A DNA stretch of 11,581 bases from Longicatena sp. (GTDB taxonomy: Bacteria > Bacillota_I > Bacilli_A > Erysipelotrichales > Erysipelotrichaceae): positions 1 through 11,581 of the forward strand of contig JAHHST010000049.1 in assembly GCA_020025055.1 (NCBI GenBank). Reading direction: 5' to 3'. Both the position numbers and the translations under genes were made by a program. The notes under the pieces were generated by a model. The model worked only from the letters and a program-made list of their open reading frames with translations. It did not search any database and was not told the origin of the DNA. Below are positions 1-5,883 of the stretch, one piece after another (position 1 is the stretch's first letter; every line of letters begins with the position of its first letter).

Positions 1-94
1 TGGATGTCTAAGAGTTTTTGTTTCACGCAAAATAAAGAGAAGTGGTACCACGGTATTTCACCCGTCTTCTTAGGAAGACGGGTTTTTGTTTTTT
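1..94 (+). promoter_or_regulatory. T-box riboswitch, 3' part (antiterminator and terminator)
   Basis: The 3' end of a T-box leader, which senses uncharged tRNA and controls the downstream operon by transcription antitermination. The T-box core TGGTACC is at 43-49; its UGGN bases would pair with the tRNA NCCA end. Two flanking helices form as in known antiterminators: AGAAG (38-42) with CTTCT (66-70), and ACGG (50-53) with CCGT (62-65), so the T-box bases sit in the bulge. The 3' side of this antiterminator is the 5' arm of the terminator at 61-82, so the two folds are mutually exclusive. Stem I and the specifier loop lie upstream of the window, so the tRNA cannot be read. Methionine is inferred only from the genes downstream. 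Confidence 0.88.
61..94 (+). terminator. Intrinsic terminator of the T-box leader
   Basis: Perfect 9-bp stem CCCGTCTTC (61-69) with GAAGACGGG (74-82), a 4-base loop, then a T-rich run at 83-94 broken by one G. It is the default OFF structure when the cognate tRNA is charged; its 5' arm is captured by the antiterminator in the ON state. Confidence 0.93.
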
Positions 95-130
95 ATAGAT
101 GTGAGCAAAGGCTATTCTTATATTACAAAA

Positions 131-159
131 TATACATTGTATTGTGTAAGAAATATAAT
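131..159 (+). promoter_or_regulatory. Possible internal promoter downstream of the T-box terminator
   Basis: A perfect TATAAT (154-159) lies 17 bases after TATACA (131-136), which matches 4 of 6 bases of the -35 consensus. Transcripts from here would start near 166 and bypass the T-box attenuator. In AT-rich DNA such matches arise often by chance, so this is tentative. Confidence 0.3.
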
Positions 160-175
160 TCCAACTATGAAAAAG

Positions 176-219
176 AAAGGAGAAGTATGATTTGAGTATA
201 AATCATACAAAGAAGATTT
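176..219 (+). promoter_or_regulatory. Hairpin-bridged ribosome binding site of metY
   Basis: A strong Shine-Dalgarno AAAGGAG (176-182) lies 37 bases before the metY ATG, too far for normal use. Between them is a perfect 9-bp inverted repeat, GTATGATTT (185-193) and AAATCATAC (200-208), with a 6-base loop. If it folds, the Shine-Dalgarno is brought to about 13 bases from ATG 220. The same Shine-Dalgarno also stands 4 bases before a two-codon frame ATG-ATT-TGA (187-195), whose ATG lies inside the stem. A weaker site AAAGAAG (209-215) directly precedes the true start and may suffice on its own. Confidence 0.5.
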
Positions 220-1518
220 ATGAAAAATCAACATTTAGAAACAATCTGTGTACAAGGAGGATATACTCCAAAGAATGGAGAACCTAGACAAATTCCGATT
301 ATTCAGTCAACTACTTTTAAATATTCAACAAGTGAAGATATGGGAAAACTTTTTGATTTAGAAGAGAGTGGTTATTTTTATTCACGACTTCAAAATCCAA
401 CTTGTGATGCAGTTGCTGAAAAAATATGTGCTTTAGAAGGTGGAAGTGCAGCAACACTTACTTCATCAGGACAAGCAGCTAATTTTTTTGCTTTATTTAA
501 TATTTGCTCAAACGGTGATCATATTGTTGCATCCTCTAGTATTTATGGGGGAACATTTAATTTGATTTCGGTTACAATGGCAAAAATGGGTGTTTCTGTA
601 AGTTTTGTATCTCCAAATTGTAGTGATGAGGAATTAGAAAATGCATTTCAATCAAATACAAAGGCAGTATTTGGGGAAACAATTGCGAACCCTGCTCTTA
701 CGGTATTTGATATCGAACGATTTGCGAATGCTGCGCATAAGCACGGAGTACCATTAATTGTTGATAATACGTTTGCAACGCCAATCAATTGTCGCCCATT
801 TGAATGGGGAGCTGATATTGTAACGCATTCTACAACAAAGTATATGGATGGACATGGAACAACAGTTGGTGGTGCAATTATTGATGGAGGAAAATTTGAT
901 TGGCTTGCACATGCAGAAAAATTTCCTGGATTATGTACTCCAGATGATAGTTATCATGGAATTACATATGCAGAAAAATTCGGTAAAGAAGGCGCATTTA
1001 TTACAAAATGTACGGCACAGTTAATGCGTGATTTTGGATCTACGCAATCTCCACAAAATGCATTTTATTTAAATTTAGGATTAGAAAGTTTACATGTGCG
1101 TATGCAACGTCATTGCGAGAATGGACAAGCAGTTGCAGAATTTTTAGAATCTCATCCAAAAATTACCAAAGTGAACTATTGTGGACTTTCATCAGATCCA
1201 TATCATTCATTAGCAGAAAAATATTTACCAAATGGTTCTTGTGGAGTAGTTTCATTTGAATTAAAAGGTGGACGAAAATCAGCAGAAATTTTTATGAAAC
1301 ATTTAAAGTTAGCGGCTATTGAAACACATGTTGCAGATGCTCGTACATGTTGTTTAAATCCTGCTTCATCTACACATCGTCAAATGACGGATGAACAATT
1401 AGAACAAGCTGGAATACCAGCAGGATTAATTCGTATGAGTTGTGGCTTAGAAAACAAAGATGACTTAATTGCAGATATTTCACAAGCATTAGATCAGGTG
1501 ATTGAAAATGCCAATTAA
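220..1518 (+). CDS. metY: O-acetylhomoserine sulfhydrylase (aminocarboxypropyltransferase), PLP-dependent
   Basis: Cytoplasmic PLP enzyme of the Cys/Met metabolism family. It converts O-acetylhomoserine and sulfide to homocysteine and acetate, the direct sulfhydrylation route to methionine. The 432-residue length is usual for this enzyme and longer than that of cystathionine gamma-synthases. The N-terminus (ETICVQGGY, then QSTTFKY) is characteristic. The segments YSRLQNPT and TSSGQAA, and DNTFATP before the cofactor site, match the fold. The Schiff-base lysine is K207 in the STTKYMDGHG motif, and the C-terminal RMSCGLEN segment is conserved. The start at 220 gives the family-typical N-terminus, although the nearest Shine-Dalgarno is weak. 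It is first in the operon and overlaps metA by 11 bases. The acetyl type is supported by Glu111 in the neighbouring MetA. Side activity on O-acetylserine cannot be excluded. Confidence 0.93.
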   Translation: MKNQHLETICVQGGYTPKNGEPRQIPIIQSTTFKYSTSEDMGKLFDLEESGYFYSRLQNPTCDAVAEKICALEGGSAATLTSSGQAANFFALFNICSNGDHIVASSSIYGGTFNLISVTMAKMGVSVSFVSPNCSDEELENAFQSNTKAVFGETIANPALTVFDIERFANAAHKHGVPLIVDNTFATPINCRPFEWGADIVTHSTTKYMDGHGTTVGGAIIDGGKFDWLAHAEKFPGLCTPDDSYHGITYAEKFGKEGAFITKCTAQLMRDFGSTQSPQNAFYLNLGLESLHVRMQRHCENGQAVAEFLESHPKITKVNYCGLSSDPYHSLAEKYLPNGSCGVVSFELKGGRKSAEIFMKHLKLAAIETHVADARTCCLNPASSTHRQMTDEQLEQAGIPAGLIRMSCGLENKDDLIADISQALDQVIENAN

Positions 1519-2428
1519 AATACCGAATGAATTGCCTGCAGCAGATACGTTAAGAAATGAAAATATTTTTGTAATGACAGAAACAAGAGCGAATGTTCAA
1601 GAAATAAGACCTTTAAAAATTCTTGTGTTAAATTTGATGCCTACAAAAATTGAGACAGAAACGCAATTGGCAAGAGTATTAGGAAATACGCCGTTACAAA
1701 TTGAAATGGAACTCATTACCCCAAGTACACATACATCGAAAAATACAAGTGAACAGCATATGCTTTCCTTTTATAAAACATTTGAAGATGTAAAAAGTCA
1801 GAAGTTTGATGGAATGATTATTACGGGAGCACCTGTTGAAAATTTAGCATTTGAAGAGGTCGATTATTGGGATGAGTTGTGCAATATTATGGAATGGACT
1901 TGTACCCATGTACATTCGACATTGCATATATGTTGGGGTGCACAAGCAGGACTATATTATCATTATGGAATTCAAAAACAAAAACTTAATCAAAAATTAT
2001 CAGGGGTATATCTACATTATGTACAAGATCCTACATATATGTTATTTCGTGGATTTGATGATGAATTTTGGATTCCGCATTCAAGAAATACGACGGTTTT
2101 ACAAAAAGATATTGAAAAAATACCAGAACTTAAAATTATGGCAACATCTCCAATTGCTGGAGTTTATGCGATAAAAACAGATCAAGGAAGACAGATTTTT
2201 TTAATGGGACATGCAGAATATGATAAAGATACACTAAAGAAAGAATATATTCGAGATTGTTTATTAAATCCTATGACAAAAGTTCCTGAAAATTATTTTC
2301 CAGAGGATGATCCTAGTAAGGAACCTGTTGTGAAATGGAGATCTTGTGCAAATTTAATTTTTAGTAACTGGTTGAATTATTTTGTATATCAAAACACACC
2401 ATATGATATTGAAAAAATTTGTAAATAA
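1508..2428 (+). CDS. metA: Homoserine O-acyltransferase, probably acetyl-CoA-specific (MetA family)
   Basis: Activates homoserine at its hydroxyl for sulfur incorporation, the first committed step to methionine. The protein is 306 residues with the MetA N-terminus MPIKIPNELPA. The catalytic triad is visible: nucleophile C142 in HICWGAQAGLYY, then H235 and E237 in MGHAEYDKDTL. Residue 111 is Glu (in GAPVENLAFEEVDYW); in this family Glu111 favours acetyl-CoA and Gly111 succinyl-CoA, so the product is predicted to be O-acetylhomoserine, which suits the metY neighbour. The start is ATG 1508, preceded by AGGTG at 1496-1500; a TTG at 1502 would add two residues but lacks family support. The 11-base overlap with metY suggests translational coupling. 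Confidence 0.94.
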   Translation: MPIKIPNELPAADTLRNENIFVMTETRANVQEIRPLKILVLNLMPTKIETETQLARVLGNTPLQIEMELITPSTHTSKNTSEQHMLSFYKTFEDVKSQKFDGMIITGAPVENLAFEEVDYWDELCNIMEWTCTHVHSTLHICWGAQAGLYYHYGIQKQKLNQKLSGVYLHYVQDPTYMLFRGFDDEFWIPHSRNTTVLQKDIEKIPELKIMATSPIAGVYAIKTDQGRQIFLMGHAEYDKDTLKKEYIRDCLLNPMTKVPENYFPEDDPSKEPVVKWRSCANLIFSNWLNYFVYQNTPYDIEKICK

Positions 2429-2440
2429 AATTAGGAATAT

Positions 2441-2446
2441 AGGGAG
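2441..2446 (+). promoter_or_regulatory. Ribosome binding site of the aspartate kinase gene
   Basis: AGGGAG lies 8 bases before ATG 2455 and fixes this start. The gap to metA is only 26 bases and holds no terminator, so the gene is expected to be co-transcribed with metY-metA. Confidence 0.75.
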
Positions 2447-2454
2447 AAGCGATT

Positions 2455-3771
2455 ATGTTGAAAATTGCAAAATTTGGGGGCTCATCTGTAGCAAATGCCA
2501 ATCAATTTAAAAAAGTAAAAAAGATCATTCAGAGTGATTCTTCTAGACGTTTTGTTGTCGTTAGTGCAAGCGGGAGAGAGTCAAAAGAAGACAATAAAGT
2601 AACGGATTTGTTATATCTGATTGAAGCGCATCTAAAATATAGTGTAGACTATATTCCTTTATTCGAATTGATCAAAGAACGTTTCCTATCTATTAAGAAA
2701 GAACTTCACCTTCAATATCCGATTGAAGAAGATTTAGCTCAATTACAATCAGAACTACGTAAATCAATGTCTACTGATTATTTAGTTAGTCGAGGAGAGT
2801 TTTTAACAGCAAAACTAATGGCAGAATATCTAGGCTTTCCATTCGTAGATGCAAAAGATATTATTTCTTTTCGTTATGATGGAAAAATTGATTACGATTT
2901 AACAAAACTTCGATTAGACCATTTTCTAAAAAATCACGATTGTTTTGTAATGCCAGGTTTTTATGGTTCTTTACCTGATGGAACAATCAAGACAATGTCT
3001 CGTGGAGGAAGCGATATTACCGGTTCTATCTTAGCAAGACTACTTGATGCAGATATGTATGAAAACTGGACCGATGTATCAGGAATCTTAATGGCAGATC
3101 CAAGAATCGTAAAAAATCCAAAACGAATTCATACGATTACTTATAGTGAACTTAGAGAGTTATCTTATATGGGAGCAAGCGTACTTCATGAAGAAGCAAT
3201 CTTTCCCGTAAAAGAAAAAAATATTCCGATTAATATCTTAAATACGAATCACCCAGAAGAAGGTGGAACGATTATCGTAGATGAAATAAAAAATGATGAT
3301 TCAGACCAAATCATCACCGGAATTGCAGGAAAGAAAAACTTTTCTGTAGTTGCTATATATAAAAATCATATGTCTGATGAAATTGGAATCGTTCGCCGTG
3401 CACTTGAAGTATTTGAAAACTATCGCATATCAATTGAACATGTACCAAGTGGAATTGATTCCTTTAGTATTGTTGTGAATACGGATGATGTAAAAGATGT
3501 AGTTTATGATATTGTAAGTGACATAAAGAAAGCATGTGATCCTGATAAAGTAAAAGTAATTGATCATATCTCGTTAATTGCAACAGTAGGTCGTAAAATG
3601 AATTATCGTCCAGGGATATCTGGGAAATTATTTGCGATTTTAGGTCAAAACGATATTAATGTTCGTATGATTACACAGGGAAGTGATGAAATTAATATTG
3701 TTGTAGGAGTAGAAGATTATAATTTTGAAAAAACGATTAATGTTATTTATGATTCGTTTGCAATAGAGTAA
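2455..3771 (+). CDS. Aspartate kinase (monofunctional, with C-terminal ACT domains)
   Basis: Phosphorylates aspartate to 4-phosphoaspartate, the entry reaction to lysine, threonine and methionine. The protein is 438 residues, within the range of monofunctional enzymes. The amino acid kinase domain spans about residues 1-285: the nucleotide-binding KFGGSS motif is at residues 6-11 and SRGGSDITG at 182-190. Two ACT regulatory domains follow, at about 295-365 and 372-436 (the second with RPGISGKLFAIL and INVRMITQGSDEINI); in this family they bind an end-product amino acid. There is no fused homoserine dehydrogenase. As the third gene under the T-box leader it is probably the methionine-responsive isozyme, but that is inferred from position. 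The allosteric effector and the lysC, thrA or dapG assignment cannot be read from the sequence. asd and hom are not in the window. Confidence 0.93.
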   Translation: MLKIAKFGGSSVANANQFKKVKKIIQSDSSRRFVVVSASGRESKEDNKVTDLLYLIEAHLKYSVDYIPLFELIKERFLSIKKELHLQYPIEEDLAQLQSELRKSMSTDYLVSRGEFLTAKLMAEYLGFPFVDAKDIISFRYDGKIDYDLTKLRLDHFLKNHDCFVMPGFYGSLPDGTIKTMSRGGSDITGSILARLLDADMYENWTDVSGILMADPRIVKNPKRIHTITYSELRELSYMGASVLHEEAIFPVKEKNIPINILNTNHPEEGGTIIVDEIKNDDSDQIITGIAGKKNFSVVAIYKNHMSDEIGIVRRALEVFENYRISIEHVPSGIDSFSIVVNTDDVKDVVYDIVSDIKKACDPDKVKVIDHISLIATVGRKMNYRPGISGKLFAILGQNDINVRMITQGSDEINIVVGVEDYNFEKTINVIYDSFAIE

Positions 3772-3782
3772 ATAAGATTAGA

Positions 3783-5030
3783 TTATTTCGTATTGTTAGT
3801 GCTACATTTTGTAGAATATAGATAGAAAGGTATTGCAGATAATTGCGTAATCATTGATACCCCAATCATAATAGGAATGCTGATATCATAAAGAACACCT
3901 AGCAACCAACTGCCTAAAAACCAAAATACTCCAAATCCCAATTCAAAGATACCATAACCAGTTGCTCTACTAGTTTTTGGGACCATTGTTGTTACTGCAG
4001 CTTTTAAAATAGATTCTTGAGCGCCCATGCCAATTCCCCATAATAGAATTCCAATAAGAACCATTGGGATGGAGTGCATGCTAAAAATAAAGATACTAAA
4101 TGGAGCAGAAATAAGGGTTGACCAGATTAGAGCTTTAACACCTTTTTTATCATATAAAAATCCAAAAAACATTGCAGAAATTGCATCGATTAACATAGCA
4201 CCGGCATATAATAATGGGATGGTACCTGTGTTAATTAGTGAGGTTGTCTCAGCAAGTCCATTTGCTAAATTTGTATAAAAATGAGAAATATGCATGATAA
4301 TTAAAGAATAGTCCATGAAACCAAACGCAAATAAACTAATGCCAATAATATAAAAAATAAATTCTTTCTTTAATTGAAATGGAATATATTCTTTTGGAGT
4401 TGGTTCAAAATTTTCTGGATTTGGAAATCGATGTTTTGTATAGAGTAATAAAATAAAGGTAATAGTTGCAGGAATTATTAGGATTGCAAAACATCGAGAA
4501 TATATTTGAAAGGTAGAACCATCAGTTTGAAATAACATAGTTAGATATAGAAGAACTGGACCTAAAAAAGCACCAATTTGATCAAGTACTTCTTGGATTC
4601 CAAAACTTTTACCAATTCCTTCTTGAGACGCTGCAAAAGACATGATGGTATCTTTTGCAGGTTTTTTTATGGCTTTCCCAATACGTTGAATCATTAATAG
4701 TAAACATGCCCATACCCAACCATAAGTACCTCCTACTAAAGATAATGCAGGAACTGCAAGAAGATCTAATAAATACCCTAGAATAGTTAGATTCCAGTAT
4801 TGTTTTGTATAATCTGCGATTTTCCCAAAGACATAGCGTAGGGAATATCCAATACATTCTCCTAGACCAGAAATAAATCCAATCGTTCCAGCAGAAGCAC
4901 CTAATAAAGTAAGATATGCACCTCGAATACTTGAAGCACCTTCGTGTGTCATATCAGAAAAAAGACTTACAATGCCAAATAAAATTATAAAACTCATGGC
5001 TGTAGATAGTTTTCTTTTATTCTTTTTCAT
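3783..5030 (-). CDS. MFS transporter, probable efflux pump controlled by the adjacent MarR regulator
   Basis: Integral membrane protein of the major facilitator superfamily, 415 residues, with about 11-12 hydrophobic segments in two halves joined by a polar central loop near residues 200-225. The loop GKIADYTKQYW after the second segment resembles MFS motif A, and GFLYDKKG is its counterpart in the second half. The segment MTHEGASS-RGAYLTLLG near the N-terminus and GIGMGAQES in the second half recur in uncharacterised MFS proteins. ATG 5030 was chosen; a GTG at 5042 would add four residues. Either start lies inside the end of marR (overlap 14 or 26 bases) with only a weak Shine-Dalgarno, which points to translational coupling. 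Overlap with a MarR gene suggests export of a toxic compound, but the substrate is unknown. The gene runs toward the aspartate kinase gene and ends 11 bases from it. Confidence 0.85.
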   Translation of the reverse strand: MKKNKRKLSTAMSFIILFGIVSLFSDMTHEGASSIRGAYLTLLGASAGTIGFISGLGECIGYSLRYVFGKIADYTKQYWNLTILGYLLDLLAVPALSLVGGTYGWVWACLLLMIQRIGKAIKKPAKDTIMSFAASQEGIGKSFGIQEVLDQIGAFLGPVLLYLTMLFQTDGSTFQIYSRCFAILIIPATITFILLLYTKHRFPNPENFEPTPKEYIPFQLKKEFIFYIIGISLFAFGFMDYSLIIMHISHFYTNLANGLAETTSLINTGTIPLLYAGAMLIDAISAMFFGFLYDKKGVKALIWSTLISAPFSIFIFSMHSIPMVLIGILLWGIGMGAQESILKAAVTTMVPKTSRATGYGIFELGFGVFWFLGSWLLGVLYDISIPIMIGVSMITQLSAIPFYLYSTKCSTNNTK

Positions 5031-5496
5031 AAGAGTGATCACTTTCTATTTTGTTTGTCATGGTGGTAAAATTTGCTTTACTTTCATTTTTACATTTTAA
5101 ATATAAAATATCTAATAAATTAGAAAAAACTTGTTGATCTTCTTCGCTTAAATCTTCTAATAGCCATTCATAGAAAGAAGCTTCAACATAAGTTTTAGAG
5201 TTTTTAAGTTGTTCAGCCTTTTCAGTGGCAAATAACAATTGACTTCTGCCATCCTTTGGATTTTTTCTTCGTTTTAGATATCCTTTATTTTCTAAATTTG
5301 CGCATTGGCGTGCTATTGCAGCTTTATCAATTCCTAAAATATTACCAATTTCTTTTTGTGTAATGCCAGGATTTTTACGTATTACATGAATGACATCAAA
5401 TTCGGAGATACCAATTCCATCTTTTTTTAAAGTTCGAACTGTGAATTTATTTATTTCACGTGCTATTTTGGTAATTTTTCTTTTTGTGATATCCAT
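5017..5496 (-). CDS. MarR-family transcriptional regulator
   Basis: A 159-residue winged-helix regulator, normal length for MarR proteins, which bind palindromes as dimers and usually release DNA on binding a phenolic or other small ligand. The DNA-binding part is at about residues 27-95: GITQKEIGNILGI is the first helix pair, DKAAIARQCANLENKGYL the recognition helix, and RRKNPKDGRSQ the wing with the typical D-x-R pair. Flanking helices would form the dimer interface. There is one cysteine in the recognition region and one near the C-terminus (LKCKNES); their pattern does not match the well-known OhrR N-terminal sensor cysteine. AGGAGG (5509 to 5504) stands 7 bases before the ATG. A 38-bp palindrome just upstream implies autoregulation together with the overlapping MFS gene. 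Confidence 0.92.
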   Translation of the reverse strand: MDITKRKITKIAREINKFTVRTLKKDGIGISEFDVIHVIRKNPGITQKEIGNILGIDKAAIARQCANLENKGYLKRRKNPKDGRSQLLFATEKAEQLKNSKTYVEASFYEWLLEDLSEEDQQVFSNLLDILYLKCKNESKANFTTMTNKIESDHSYEKE

Positions 5497-5510
5497 CTTT
5501 AAACCTCCTG

Positions 5511-5548
5511 ATTATATAAATAGTTGTACCATCAACTATTTATATAAT
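5511..5548. promoter_or_regulatory. MarR operator: perfect 16-bp inverted repeat
   Basis: ATTATATAAATAGTTG (5511-5526) and CAACTATTTATATAAT (5533-5548) are exact reverse complements separated by TACCAT. The AGTTG/CAACT core resembles MarR-type operators. It begins two bases beyond the marR ribosome binding site and reaches the presumed -10, so a bound dimer, or two, would block initiation. It has no T-tract and is almost all A-T, so a terminator role is unlikely. Confidence 0.8.
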
Positions 5549-5574
5549 GCTACTCTTAACATAGGGAATGTCAA
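5547..5574 (-). promoter_or_regulatory. Probable promoter of marR-MFS
   Basis: On the minus strand, a perfect -35 TTGACA (5574 to 5569), a 16-base spacer, and TAGCAT (5552 to 5547), a 4 of 6 match to the -10. The -10 abuts the palindrome, and the predicted start near 5540 falls inside its right arm. That geometry suits steric repression by MarR. Confidence 0.6.
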
Positions 5575-5658
5575 GTACAGAATAAAGAAAAAAAGTTGTA
5601 TATTTAATGAAAAAAGATAAAAAAATTTAAAATATAAGTGTTTTATACATAAAGCTTG

Positions 5659-5674
5659 TTGCACATATGTACAA
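5659..5674. repeat. 16-bp near-palindrome upstream of the GH31 gene
   Basis: TTGCACATATGTACAA has a perfect ACATATGT centre and perfect TTG/CAA ends; only the C/A pair at positions 4 and 13 breaks symmetry. It lies 23 bases upstream of the cre-like site, so it may be an operator for a local regulator. Chance is possible in such DNA. Confidence 0.35.
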
Positions 5675-5697
5675 ATAAAAAACTAAAAAGTGCAAAG

Positions 5698-5711
5698 ACA
5701 AAGCGCTTACA
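5698..5711. promoter_or_regulatory. cre-like site (CcpA catabolite control)
   Basis: Read on the minus strand, TGTAAGCGCTTTGT matches 12 of 14 positions of the consensus TGWAANCGNTNWCA, with the central AAGCGCTT fully palindromic. It is 172 bases before the GH31 start, a usual place for carbon catabolite control of a secreted glycosidase. Whether CcpA represses or activates depends on the true transcription start, which is not clear here. Confidence 0.6.
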
Positions 5712-5836
5712 CAGGAATAAAATTGGTTTGTAACCGCTATCTTTGAATGTGAAGATATGAATCACGATTGCAATAAATTTTTTACAAATAAAAAAGGAGG
5801 GTAAAAACGTAATTAAAGTAAAAAAATTTATAAGTT

Positions 5837-5842
5837 TATAAT
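5837..5842 (+). promoter_or_regulatory. Possible -10 box of the GH31 gene
   Basis: A perfect TATAAT about 40 bases before the start codon. No good -35 is present; the best, TTAAAG at 5813-5818 with an 18-base spacer, matches 3 of 6. Transcription from here would exclude the AAAGGAGGG at 5793-5801 and place the cre-like site some 140 bases upstream. Confidence 0.3.
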
Positions 5843-5864
5843 ATATGAATAAAAAAGCAATTAT

Positions 5865-5873
5865 AAGGAGAGG
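5865..5873 (+). promoter_or_regulatory. Ribosome binding site of the GH31 gene
   Basis: AAGGAGAGG ends 10 bases before ATG 5884. It decides the start against an in-frame ATG at 5845, which has no Shine-Dalgarno and would put charged residues (IIRRGNLI) ahead of a normal signal peptide. Confidence 0.75.
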
Positions 5874-5883
5874 AAACTTAATT

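Larger units (their letters stand above)
5497..5883. other. 387-base divergent intergenic control region
   Basis: Holds the marR ribosome binding site, operator and promoter on the left, then from 5575 AT-rich DNA serving the GH31 gene: a near-palindrome (5659-5674), a cre-like site (5698-5711), a purine-rich Shine-Dalgarno-like AAAGGAGGG without a nearby ATG (5793-5801), a TATAAT (5837-5842) and the GH31 ribosome binding site. No RNA gene and no convincing protein-coding frame was seen. The 93-codon minus-strand frame at 5643-5924 has no Shine-Dalgarno and looks like a by-product of base composition. Confidence 0.7.

Noticed and set aside
4..195. 63-codon + strand open frame over the leader
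   Set aside because: It runs through the T-box antiterminator and terminator; the structured RNA explains the sequence and the peptide has no recognisable features.
1..219. SAM riboswitch as regulator of the methionine genes
   Set aside because: The visible structure is a T-box antiterminator and terminator; no SAM-I conserved core was seen.
1502..1507. TTG start for metA two codons upstream
   Set aside because: The family N-terminus begins MPIKIP at ATG 1508, and AGGTG is spaced 7 bases from that ATG.
1851..2174. 107-codon + strand frame inside metA
   Set aside because: Out-of-frame shadow of metA, whose catalytic residues are in the other frame.
4027..4857. Short frames on both strands within the MFS gene (4027-4278 +, 4609-4857 -)
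   Set aside because: Shadows of the transporter frame with no domain features.
5390..5620. 76-codon + strand frame over the start of marR and its operator
   Set aside because: Antisense to marR and through the palindrome; no Shine-Dalgarno and no recognisable protein.
5845..5883. In-frame upstream ATG for the GH31 gene
   Set aside because: No Shine-Dalgarno precedes it, and AAGGAGAGG correctly precedes ATG 5884, which gives a standard signal peptide.
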